6,896 nucleotides of DNA from Cytophagaceae bacterium (GTDB lineage: Bacteria > Bacteroidota > Bacteroidia > Cytophagales > Flexibacteraceae). How positions within the stretch are numbered: position 1 is the stretch's first letter; the number at the start of each line of letters is the position of its first letter. Positions 1-6,782 of the stretch are shown in pieces. The notes under the pieces are model-generated. The model searched no databases. It had not been told where the DNA came from and was given only the letters and a program-made list of their open reading frames with translations. A program made the translations under genes and the position numbers. The stretch covers positions 1 through 6,896 of the forward strand of contig CANHWS010000187.1 in assembly GCA_947464365.1 (NCBI GenBank). Reading direction: 5' to 3'.

Positions 1-159
1 AAGGATGGCGGTAAAATGGTGCCATTATTGCGCCCTGGTCAAGACCTAGAGATTCGCGTCAGCCACTTTGGCTTTGCGGACCGCATTCAGGAGATCCATA
101 TCAAGGTCATCCATAGCCTCATACTCTGCATCGAGCAGATTGTCGGACAGCCTGCCTAA
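1..159 (+). CDS. gmhA: Phosphoheptose isomerase (sedoheptulose-7-phosphate isomerase), C-terminal fragment
   Basis: This is the 3' end of a gene that begins before the window; frame 1 is open from base 1 to a TAA at 157-159 and gives 52 residues. GmhA is a cytoplasmic SIS-fold enzyme that converts sedoheptulose 7-phosphate to D-glycero-D-manno-heptose 7-phosphate, the first step towards the ADP-heptose of LPS inner core. The fragment opens with KDGGKM and then has the family signature HFGFADRIQEIHIKVIH. From recalled E. coli GmhA, the Gln of RIQE (bases 88-90) corresponds to Gln172 and the last His of HIKVIH (bases 112-114) to the active-site His180, so both active-site residues of this segment are kept. 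The segment between KDGGKM and EIRV is about four residues longer than in E. coli. The related SIS protein DiaA is less likely because it lacks the HIKVIH signature. The gene converges on the membrane protein downstream, with 77 bp between the stops. Confidence 0.9.
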   Translation, partial: KDGGKMVPLLRPGQDLEIRVSHFGFADRIQEIHIKVIHSLILCIEQIVGQPA

Positions 160-236
160 AGTTAGTAGGTAGATACAATCTGGCTACCAGCCCAATCCTA
201 ATACACGTGCACAAACCGACAAGGGCCTTCAGTTGA

Positions 237-1709
237 TCAGCGTGCCTTCAGGAGGATGCCGTCGTAGTTCATCTGCCACTCTTGGTTGCGTTGCGCAAGC
301 CAGCCATACTGATTGCGCGAAAGGTTCTGCATCGGGATGTAGGACCGAAGTTTAGTTTTCGGCAGTGTGTCATAGGCTAGCGCTATTTGAGGCCAAAACC
401 CTTGTTTGTTCTGGAGGGTGGTCTCGTGTAATAGCACATAATCTGGTCTATCGGGTCCTGTCAGACAGGTGGGCAAGGGGGTTTCCTTGGTTTTGGTCAG
501 CAAACTGGTTGTCGAGATAAGCAGGTGGGTACCCCCGTTCTTGATGATCGAAAAGTAGTAGCGTGCATCAGCAGCAACAGTCTGGCCCGGAGCGACACGG
601 GTCCGAATCTCGTAGTCTGCCATAGCATAGTCCCTACCACCAAGGCTGCTCATAACCAGGATAATGGCACCGGCCGAAAAAGCAATATTGTTGCCGACCA
701 CACCCAGTACCCACGGCCTAGCTGCATACCAGCCAATCTGCTGGCCAATAAAGTCAGCCATAAATAGCAGCGAAAAGTAAATCAGAGGCAATGCAAAGGC
801 CGAGTTGCCAGTCTGGGGCTGCACCAAAACAAAATAGGCACCTATAACTAAAATGCTGCTCGCGAGTGGGGCCGACAAGCTTAACCCATGCCGCACGATC
901 CAGAGCACGACAATGATTACACCTGCAAGGACGATGGCATAGTGCCAAGGATAGATATACCACCATTGGTGTTCGGAGGCTGTCGGGAGGGTATAATTCA
1001 CGACCGGAATGCGCCAGCCCATTAGGGCCGTCCACCAACTAGCTAAAGTGCCACCAGACCATACTACATATAACCAAACTGGCATCAACATGCCAAGCAC
1101 AAACAAGAAAGCGCCAATTTTGGCCTGCCAACCGGTGTGCCTTATCCCTTTAAATACCAGCCAGGCCGCTAACACCAGCCCAATCCAGAACATGGGCATA
1201 ATTGTCAGGGTAGCAAGGCCCAAAAGCAACCCGCTGATGCCATAGTGACCATAGCCTGGCACTGCCCTTCGGGTCAGGACGGCAAGGCCCAGCAAGACGA
1301 GTAACAAGGCCACGGTATCAGCTTGGCCATTGTGCAGTAGTAAGGCATAACCTGGCTCGAAACACAGCAACAACAATAGCAGGTCGGCATAGAGCTTACG
1401 CATCCCTGCCCAATGTGCCATCAGGTAGATCAGGGGGAGGCAGAGCAAACCCGCTAAAAGCCCAGCGATCCGGTAGCGGAATATGCTAGGGAAGGACCCG
1501 TGGGTGAACCAACCTGTGACCTTAAAAAAAACAGGAGTGTAGGTAAAGTCCGGCCTTGCAACATCGAGGCAAGCCTTCAGGTCCACCTGGCCGTAGAGGT
1601 GGCTTGCATACACCACCTCTGCTGTCCGCGGCAGCGGACTATAGGCCACCGTCAGGACATGAAAGAGCCCAACAAACAATATTAGCATCCAGAGCAAGGC
1701 AGAGCGCAT
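237..1709 (-). CDS. GT-C-fold (ArnT/PMT-like) glycosyltransferase family membrane protein, function unassigned
   Basis: The ATG at 1709-1707 gives 490 residues, ending at a TGA (237-239). An in-frame TTG at 1769-1767 would add 20 residues, including KK and R, with an AGGG eight bases upstream. I prefer the ATG because it sits directly before the first membrane helix. Numbering from the TTG, the protein has about ten hydrophobic stretches (roughly 23-43, 102-118, 126-146, 150-166, 178-205, 217-237, 276-292, 302-316, 325-340 and 353-375), then a soluble tail of about 135 residues. After helix 1 comes RTAEVVYASHLYG. Its Glu51 lies where GT-C enzymes of the PMT_2/ArnT type carry the catalytic acidic residue, usually Asp-Glu, and TYTPVFF lies where they carry a Pro-rich HPPL-like motif. 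The tail, with VAADARYYFSI and later PDYVLLHE, resembles the C-terminal domain of that superfamily. Such enzymes transfer sugars from polyprenyl-phosphate donors on the periplasmic face. Donor and acceptor cannot be read here. The nearby gmhA hints at envelope glycans, but it is on the opposite strand. The GT-C assignment is moderate; a hypothetical polytopic membrane protein is the fallback. Confidence 0.72.
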   Translation of the reverse strand: MRSALLWMLILFVGLFHVLTVAYSPLPRTAEVVYASHLYGQVDLKACLDVARPDFTYTPVFFKVTGWFTHGSFPSIFRYRIAGLLAGLLCLPLIYLMAHWAGMRKLYADLLLLLLCFEPGYALLLHNGQADTVALLLVLLGLAVLTRRAVPGYGHYGISGLLLGLATLTIMPMFWIGLVLAAWLVFKGIRHTGWQAKIGAFLFVLGMLMPVWLYVVWSGGTLASWWTALMGWRIPVVNYTLPTASEHQWWYIYPWHYAIVLAGVIIVVLWIVRHGLSLSAPLASSILVIGAYFVLVQPQTGNSAFALPLIYFSLLFMADFIGQQIGWYAARPWVLGVVGNNIAFSAGAIILVMSSLGGRDYAMADYEIRTRVAPGQTVAADARYYFSIIKNGGTHLLISTTSLLTKTKETPLPTCLTGPDRPDYVLLHETTLQNKQGFWPQIALAYDTLPKTKLRSYIPMQNLSRNQYGWLAQRNQEWQMNYDGILLKAR

Positions 1710-1769
1710 GGCGGTAAATGTAAGAGCCGTTTGGCTGGATACAATACGGCTGGTTTTCTTACTCCACAA

Positions 1770-2127
1770 AGATCTGCCCTATTTTCCCTATTTGTAAACG
1801 GTAGCACAGCTGTGGATTTGGCCTAGCTAGGACTGTTAATTGTGGCCTAGGCATGCCCCTGTTGCATTATGCCAGTTTGTATCTTGTTTTTTTCCGACAT
1901 GCCAATTTTATCGTTAATTTCGTCAAAGCTGGTCCTAATGGTCTTCAAGCGATATTGGTTGCAAGATTGTTGACGATTTTTGCGGTTTTCTTACATATGA
2001 TATTCGTAATCTTGCACCTAATACGGACTTTGTGCACGAAACTACTCTATCTTGACGCGTTAAAGCTGCCGTTTGGTCTGCCAATCACGCATTATTAACC
2101 CCATATTTCGTTCAACCTGCATCCTTA
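1770..2127. other. AT-rich divergent intergenic region (promoter region for the GT-C gene and kinase A)
   Basis: These 358 bases separate the leftward membrane-protein gene from the rightward kinase A gene, so both promoters should lie here. The region is clearly richer in T and A than the flanking genes and has several T runs, for example T7 at 1887-1893. Its first 90 bases hold a cluster of palindromes, listed separately. An 81-codon reading frame at 1853-2098 gives a hydrophobic peptide of odd composition; I take it as chance coding in T-rich DNA. I found no clear Bacteroidota-type promoter (TTG, then TAnnTTTG) for either gene. Confidence 0.6.
1805..1857. promoter_or_regulatory. Cluster of four short perfect palindromes, possible operator region
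   Basis: Four self-complementary words lie within 53 bases: CACAGCTGTG (1805-1814), CCTAGCTAGG (1822-1831), GCCTAGGC (1845-1852) and GGCATGCC (1850-1857, overlapping the previous one). The word GGCCTAG occurs twice, inside or beside the second and third palindromes, and TGTGG occurs twice, so there is also a direct-repeat component. The cluster starts 36 bases upstream of the TTG candidate start of the membrane-protein gene, 96 bases upstream of its ATG, and ends 270 bases before kinase A. A binding site for a dimeric regulator of the leftward gene is the simplest reading, but no bound factor is known. This is inference from symmetry and position only. Confidence 0.3.
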
Positions 2128-4284
2128 GTGTTTACCCATCTGGATACGCTACGACTGATATTGATCCCTATCCTTAGGCCACTGCTACTGACAATTGTAT
2201 TGTCTTTAGGGCTTTGCTATGGTGTCGATGCACAGTTATACAAACTCCGCGATACCAGTTACCTAAAGCAAGCCATCAAAGACCCCAAAGTCAGCGATAA
2301 GGTCTGGACCCAGTACCTTGAGGCGGCCATGATTGCTCGCGAGGCATCCATACCGAACTACCTCAACTTCTTCGAAGATGGCATGTCCATTGCCCGTCAG
2401 AATAATAGGCTGAAGCACTACTACAGGCTGCTTGGCATGCGGGCAGCCATTTATCACAGTTTTGGTGATGACAAGTCAGCCGCCAAGATCCTGACTCAGG
2501 TGCTGGACTATGCCAGCACAAACCATGACGACACAACCATGGTCTATTACCTAGTAGTCAAAGCCCGTGTCGTTGCCCGAACAGAGACCTACACCCAAGG
2601 TGTGCATCTCGCCCTTGAGGCCCTTACATTATCTCAAAAGCTTCGACTCCATAAGCTCGAGATCTGGAGCTCAATGCTGTATGCCCATCTTTTCGGCTAC
2701 GGGGGCACCTACCACACCACACTTAACCTTTACTACAAGGCTCGTCAGCTAGCCATTCTCCATAAGGACACCCTCGCCTTGGCCTTTGTGAACAACAACA
2801 TGGCCAACATCCATAACAATGCACAGCAATACGATAGTGCGTTGGCATGTCTGAAGGTCACTTTTGCGATTGCGGATAAATATAAGATTGAAGAAATGGC
2901 ATTTGTGTCCCAGATGACCATGTCCGAGATCTACTTTAACCAAGGCAATAACGAGGAGTGCCTCCGGATTGCCGAGAAAGTTACACACAGGGAGGACATC
3001 GAAAAATTGGCAGTGCCCTTGGTCGATATCTGGATTTTACAGATCAAGGCATCGCTCAAGCTAAAACGATATCATGATGTTGAGCTGCTTTGCCGCAAGG
3101 CCTTGGTGGAATTCGAGGCCCAGAACCGGCGGATCGAGGCCAACCAACTTTGGGGATGGCTTGCTGAGGCCTTAGTCAAGACAGGCAAAATGAAGGAGGC
3201 TTCGGTAGCACTGGACTCGTTTTTCCTGCTAGGCAACATTTATCATAGCGACAAACAGGCCCGTGTAGCAAACGAGCTCGAGCTTAAATACCGCGATAAA
3301 GAAAACGCCCTTAAAATTGCCAACCTCGAGGCCAGTAGCCGCAGCCAAGCCAATATCACCTACCTATTAGTTGCCGTGTTGGTGTTGGCCGTTGGTCTGA
3401 TCCTGATTGGTGGCATCCTGACATTCAAGCTCAATAAACGGCGCCAGCTCGAACAGGCCCAACGTGACGTCATCGAGGCCCAAAATGTCCAGCTCGCTAG
3501 CCTAAATAACAGCAAGGACCGGATCATGGGCATCATCGCACATGATCTGCGTGGGCCTATCGGGACGCTAGACCATGTTGCAGACATGGGCCAGGGCCTC
3601 ATCGAAGCGGAGGACTATAGCACCCTCAAGGATATTTTCCGCCATCTTAAAAATACCACCCTGTCGCTCAATGACCTACTAGGCAACTTGCTTGATTGGG
3701 CCGTAAGCCAGGAAGGCAACCTATCAGTCCGTCCTGGTGAAATTCAAATTGCTGAGGTCTGGCAAAAGGTGGAAGGCTTGTATCAAGATATGGCCTCCAC
3801 AAAAAACATCTCGATCGCAACCAACGTGGCAGATGGCGTTGTAGTCCATGCCGACTACAATAGCCTGTTCACGATCCTGCGCAACTTGCTTAATAATGCG
3901 CTCAAGTTCTCAACAACTGGTGGGACAATCGTCCTATCAGCAATGCAGGAGCCCGCTAACATTACTGTCATTTCAATCAAGGACACTGGCAAGGGAATGA
4001 CCTCCGCTCAGCTTGACCGATTAAGGGTAGCAGATCGAGCTCAACATACAAGAGGCACTGCAGGAGAGAAGGGCGCTGGCCTCGGTATGCTAATCGTTAA
4101 AGAACTTTTGGCGCTCAACAAGGGCCGGATCATTATTAGCTCGGGTATCGATCTTGGTACCACGGTCAAGATCTATTTGCCTACCACGGGGCTGCCTACA
4201 GGGCCTTCGACCGTGCAGCTATCTGGCGCGCCGTCCACTAGCTCGATTATCGTGACCAATTACCTTGAGCCTGCTAAGGGCTAG
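2128..4284 (+). CDS. TPR-containing transmembrane sensor histidine kinase (kinase A)
   Basis: 718 residues from a GTG, the first usable start after an in-frame TGA at 2053-2055, to a TAG at 4282-4284. No Shine-Dalgarno site is evident. Residues 1-35 form a signal peptide (hydrophobic core about 16-30, likely cleaved after VDA before QLYK). Residues about 50-370 are helical TPR-like repeats; the clearest is 217-252, around NNMANIHNNAQQYDSAL. A single membrane helix lies at about 410-433 and a charged coiled-coil-like linker at 434-465. The HisKA domain has IIAHDLRGP with phospho-acceptor His472 (codon 3541-3543). HATPase_c has the N-box Asn590 in LLNNALKF, the G1 box DTGKGM (Asp619) and the G2 box EKGAGLG (Gly649, 651, 653). 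The expected role is autophosphorylation on His472 in response to something sensed by a periplasmic TPR domain, then transfer to a response regulator. None is encoded here and no receiver domain is fused. The ATP-lid lacks the usual F-box Phe, which kinase B keeps. The C-terminus adds about 33 residues rich in Ser, Thr, Pro and Gly. It is the upstream member of a tandem paralogue pair. Confidence 0.93.
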   Translation: MFTHLDTLRLILIPILRPLLLTIVLSLGLCYGVDAQLYKLRDTSYLKQAIKDPKVSDKVWTQYLEAAMIAREASIPNYLNFFEDGMSIARQNNRLKHYYRLLGMRAAIYHSFGDDKSAAKILTQVLDYASTNHDDTTMVYYLVVKARVVARTETYTQGVHLALEALTLSQKLRLHKLEIWSSMLYAHLFGYGGTYHTTLNLYYKARQLAILHKDTLALAFVNNNMANIHNNAQQYDSALACLKVTFAIADKYKIEEMAFVSQMTMSEIYFNQGNNEECLRIAEKVTHREDIEKLAVPLVDIWILQIKASLKLKRYHDVELLCRKALVEFEAQNRRIEANQLWGWLAEALVKTGKMKEASVALDSFFLLGNIYHSDKQARVANELELKYRDKENALKIANLEASSRSQANITYLLVAVLVLAVGLILIGGILTFKLNKRRQLEQAQRDVIEAQNVQLASLNNSKDRIMGIIAHDLRGPIGTLDHVADMGQGLIEAEDYSTLKDIFRHLKNTTLSLNDLLGNLLDWAVSQEGNLSVRPGEIQIAEVWQKVEGLYQDMASTKNISIATNVADGVVVHADYNSLFTILRNLLNNALKFSTTGGTIVLSAMQEPANITVISIKDTGKGMTSAQLDRLRVADRAQHTRGTAGEKGAGLGMLIVKELLALNKGRIIISSGIDLGTTVKIYLPTTGLPTGPSTVQLSGAPSTSSIIVTNYLEPAKG

Positions 4285-4287
4285 TGA

Positions 4288-4305
4288 TTTTTTTTTGGGG
4301 GGGGG
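4288..4305. repeat. T9G9 double homopolymer tract
   Basis: Nine T (4288-4296) are followed directly by nine G (4297-4305), starting three bases after the stop codon of kinase A. There is no stem ahead of the T run, so it is not a standard intrinsic terminator. Such runs are prone to slipped-strand length change and also to sequencing error. The tract lies 192 bases upstream of the ATG of kinase B, inside its probable leader or promoter region, so a length change could alter expression without changing any protein. Confidence 0.85.
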
Positions 4306-4358
4306 TACATCTTGCTGTTTTGCATGATGTCAAAACGCAGTTTAGCCGAAATCAGACA

Positions 4359-4420
4359 CAGAATGCGGAAGCTGACTTCCTGAGTATTGCCTTTTTTCTG
4401 GAGCCATTCTGATTTATTTT
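4359..4420 (+). terminator. Possible branched terminator-like fold between the two kinases
   Basis: An outer pair CAGAATG (4359-4365) and CATTCTG (4405-4411) is exactly complementary. It encloses a perfect hairpin GGAAG-CTGA-CTTCC (4367-4380). The right outer arm is followed by ATTTATTTT. Together this resembles a nested stem with a T-rich tail and could separate transcription of kinase A from kinase B. The outer stem is AT-rich with a long interior, so its stability is doubtful. It could equally be a leader structure for kinase B. Confidence 0.25.
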
Positions 4421-4497
4421 AACATGCATCGCACCCTTTGGAATTAGCCTGAGTTGGCGCAGCAGCATCTTTTTCGAATCCGATATCAAAAACGATC

Positions 4498-6684
4498 ATG
4501 TCCGCCTTGCTTTCGCTTATCCTGACGCAGTCATCCAGACCCAATCGGCTTTGGGGGAATCTGGGGGGGGTGGAGTACGTCTGGGCTAAGTCGCCATTCC
4601 GGGTCCTGCTTCCTTTGCTGGTCATGGTGCTAGCAAGCGGGGGTGCCAAAGCCCGAATCGATCAGTTTGCACCAGGCGACTCTGTTAGGATCAAGGCGGC
4701 TATCCAGTCCCCAAATGCGAGCGCCAAGGCCTGGGTTGTCTATCACAACTATTGCCATGCCATGCGGGATGTCGAGCTGCCGACGTATGAGGGTTTCATC
4801 GATCGTGGTCTGGCCCTAGCCAAGGCGCAAGGACGCCTCAAACCCTATCATCGGCTAATGACCCTCCAGATGTTGGACCATTTCAGGTACGGGCGTGACT
4901 CCCTCGCTCAGGCCAACCTCAAGGTCCTGCTGTCATTTGCTGACATCCAGAAAGATGATACCCTTAGGGCTATGTGCCTCATTACCAAAGGCGCGATCTT
5001 GGCCCGCAGTACCTCCTATACCGAAGGGCTTAAATACATTCTCGAGGGCCTAACCTTGTCCCAAAAGTTGCACCTTGAGCGGCTCGAGCTCATTTACCGA
5101 GCGGCCCGTGCGCTAATCTATGGATATGGTGGTACTTACAAAGCCACCCTTGCCCTTTATTATGAGGCTGTTTCATTTGGCAAACGTATTGGCGACACCA
5201 TGAATGTGGCCCACCTCTACAACAACATCGCCAATATCCATAGCAATGCCAAAGCCTATGATAGCGCTATCTATAACCTCAACCTTGCCATCAAGGATGC
5301 GAAACGATATCAGGCTCCCCACTTCCTCTATACCTGCCAAGTAAGCCTTGCCGAAACCTACAAGAGCGCTGGCATGCATGACAAAGCCCTTGAACTCTGT
5401 CGCCAAATTGAAAACTCTTCACCCAGTAAGTCTGGCAAAATTGATGCTGAGGTCTGGCTCGTCATGCTCGAGAGCCTAACGAAACTCAAACGGTACGAAG
5501 AAGCCTCAAGAATGGGGCTCAAAATCATCCAGGAGTACCGCAAGCTGGGCTGGAAATCTGACCTGAACCACATCTGGGGGCAATACGCGATGGCGTTGCT
5601 CAATAGTGGACACCACGAAATGGCTGCGGTTGCACTAGACTCTCATTTCTACTATGGTGGTCAGTTTCATGACGACAAACTCACCCAGCAACTTAATGAA
5701 ATCCAGAGCCAGTACACCAACCGTGAACGAGCCCTCACGATAGCCAAGCTAGAGACTGACAAGGCAAACCAGGCTAAGGTGACATATCTATTGTTGGTGG
5801 TGCTAGCACTAGTAATCGTGATCTTGATCATTTCCATTTTCACGACCCGCAAACTCAGCAAACGCCGTCAAGAACTCCAGATCAAAACCGAAATCATCGA
5901 GGCCCAGAACCAACAGCTAGCCGCCATCAATAACAGTAAGGACCGCATCATGGGCATTATAGCGCATGATCTCCGAGGGCCACTCGGCACGCTTGCATCC
6001 GTCAGCACCATGGGTAAAGCGCTAGTCGAGAGTCATGACTATGACATGCTAAAGCAGCTTTTCGGCCACCTCAGTAATACTACCCAGTCCGTTAATGACC
6101 TGCTCAACAACCTGCTGAGTTGGGCTGTTAGCCAAAAGGGAAATCTCTCAGTCCAGCCCGAGCAGCTAATTGTTTTGCAGGTATGGCAGAAGGTTGAGCA
6201 GCTCTTTGCCGATCAAGCCGACCGCAAAGGCATTATGCTTAAGTCCCAGATAGAACCTGATGCCACGGTCTGGGCAGACTATAACAGTTTGTTCACCATC
6301 CTCCGGAACGTAGTTGGCAACGCGCTGAAGTTCACCCCTATGGGCGGCGAGATCCAGATCATTTCTTACAATGGGGCAGATAGACTAGGTACCACCATCA
6401 TCAGTGTGCAGGACAATGGTCGGGGCATGACCCAAGAGCAACTACAGGCCCTTAACAACACCACTGGCGTCAAGTTTTCCGTCGGCACCGCAGGCGAAAA
6501 GGGTGCCGGCCTCGGTATCTTGATCATCAAGGAACTATTGGCCCTTAATGGCGGTAGCATCCTAGTTGAGAGTGGGCCCAAGGTTGGGACCCGTATACAG
6601 GTAACGTTGCCAGCGGCACAGGTAGGCAATGCAACCAATCCTGACTTGGTTGGTAAGCTGGAAGTGCTATATGTGGGCGAGTAA
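4498..6684 (+). CDS. TPR-containing transmembrane sensor histidine kinase (kinase B), tandem paralogue of kinase A
   Basis: 728 residues from an ATG to a TAA at 6682-6684. From this ATG the signal peptide core (about 35-49, cleavage likely after AKA at 52) follows a long, unusual N-terminus. An in-frame GTG at 4570 (codon 25) would give a normal signal peptide of 28 residues with a Lys and an Arg ahead of the core, and may be the true start (704 residues). TPR-like helical repeats span about 70-390, clearest at 237-270 (NNIANIHSNAKAYDSAI). A membrane helix lies at about 428-449 and a coiled-coil-like linker at 450-483. HisKA has IIAHDLRGP with His490 (codon 5965-5967). HATPase_c has the N-box Asn608, G1 box DNGRGM (Asp639), an F-box Phe at 660 and G2 box EKGAGLG (Gly669, 671, 673). 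All catalytic motifs are intact. It aligns with kinase A over its whole length, most closely around the His-box, less in the TPR domain. No cognate regulator is visible. A G8 tract (4563-4570) abuts the GTG. Confidence 0.93.
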   Translation: MSALLSLILTQSSRPNRLWGNLGGVEYVWAKSPFRVLLPLLVMVLASGGAKARIDQFAPGDSVRIKAAIQSPNASAKAWVVYHNYCHAMRDVELPTYEGFIDRGLALAKAQGRLKPYHRLMTLQMLDHFRYGRDSLAQANLKVLLSFADIQKDDTLRAMCLITKGAILARSTSYTEGLKYILEGLTLSQKLHLERLELIYRAARALIYGYGGTYKATLALYYEAVSFGKRIGDTMNVAHLYNNIANIHSNAKAYDSAIYNLNLAIKDAKRYQAPHFLYTCQVSLAETYKSAGMHDKALELCRQIENSSPSKSGKIDAEVWLVMLESLTKLKRYEEASRMGLKIIQEYRKLGWKSDLNHIWGQYAMALLNSGHHEMAAVALDSHFYYGGQFHDDKLTQQLNEIQSQYTNRERALTIAKLETDKANQAKVTYLLLVVLALVIVILIISIFTTRKLSKRRQELQIKTEIIEAQNQQLAAINNSKDRIMGIIAHDLRGPLGTLASVSTMGKALVESHDYDMLKQLFGHLSNTTQSVNDLLNNLLSWAVSQKGNLSVQPEQLIVLQVWQKVEQLFADQADRKGIMLKSQIEPDATVWADYNSLFTILRNVVGNALKFTPMGGEIQIISYNGADRLGTTIISVQDNGRGMTQEQLQALNNTTGVKFSVGTAGEKGAGLGILIIKELLALNGGSILVESGPKVGTRIQVTLPAAQVGNATNPDLVGKLEVLYVGE
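4563..4570 (+). repeat. G8 tract at the start region of kinase B
   Basis: Eight consecutive G, whose last G is also the first base of the in-frame GTG candidate start (4570-4572). A G5 run lies just upstream (4553-4557). If translation begins at ATG 4498, gain or loss of one G would shift the frame and abolish the kinase. If it begins at the GTG, the tract is leader sequence and a change would only alter spacing near the ribosome site. G5 would sit 12 bases from the GTG, a loose distance for a ribosome binding site. Confidence 0.8.
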
Positions 6685-6691
6685 AGTTAAA

Positions 6692-6739
6692 TCCTATTAG
6701 ATACGCACATACATGCTCTATTAGGACAAGCACATATAT
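6692..6739. repeat. Imperfect 24/25-bp tandem repeat, also an inverted repeat, just after kinase B
   Basis: Two adjacent units, 6693-6714 and 6717-6739, share CTATTAG (6694 and 6718) and GCACATA (6705 and 6730) in the same order. The same bases also form an inverted repeat: TCCTATTAG (6692-6700) pairs with CTATTAGGA (6718-6726) apart from one central T-T mismatch, with a 17-base loop. It lies 7 bases after the stop of kinase B and is followed by a T/A-rich stretch. It may act as a transcript end or a processing site, but no clean U-tract follows. Confidence 0.5.
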
Positions 6740-6782
6740 TTCTGTTTGAATTAGCGTTTTAGAAAATAGAGTCATAAGCGTC

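Noticed and set aside
168..188. GGTAG / CTACC stem with an 11-base loop between the convergent gmhA and membrane-protein genes
   Set aside because: Five base pairs with a large loop and no T-tract on either strand is too weak to call a terminator.
1970..2001. TTGACG (1970-1975) and TATGAT (1996-2001) resembling sigma-70 -35 and -10 boxes for kinase A
   Set aside because: The spacer is 20 bases, longer than the normal 16-18, and the expected host probably uses a different promoter consensus. It is within reach of chance in AT-rich sequence.
1853..2098. Plus-strand reading frame of 81 codons giving a hydrophobic peptide in the divergent region
   Set aside because: It lies in T-rich intergenic DNA, has no visible ribosome site and overlaps a palindrome at its start. 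Its composition (many Leu, Phe, Ile, His) is what T-rich DNA gives by chance. A small membrane protein is not excluded but is not supported.
4285..4497. Search for a small gene or mobile element between the kinases
   Set aside because: No frame of useful length stays open, and no terminal inverted repeats or target duplications were seen. The gap holds the homopolymer block and a weak fold only.
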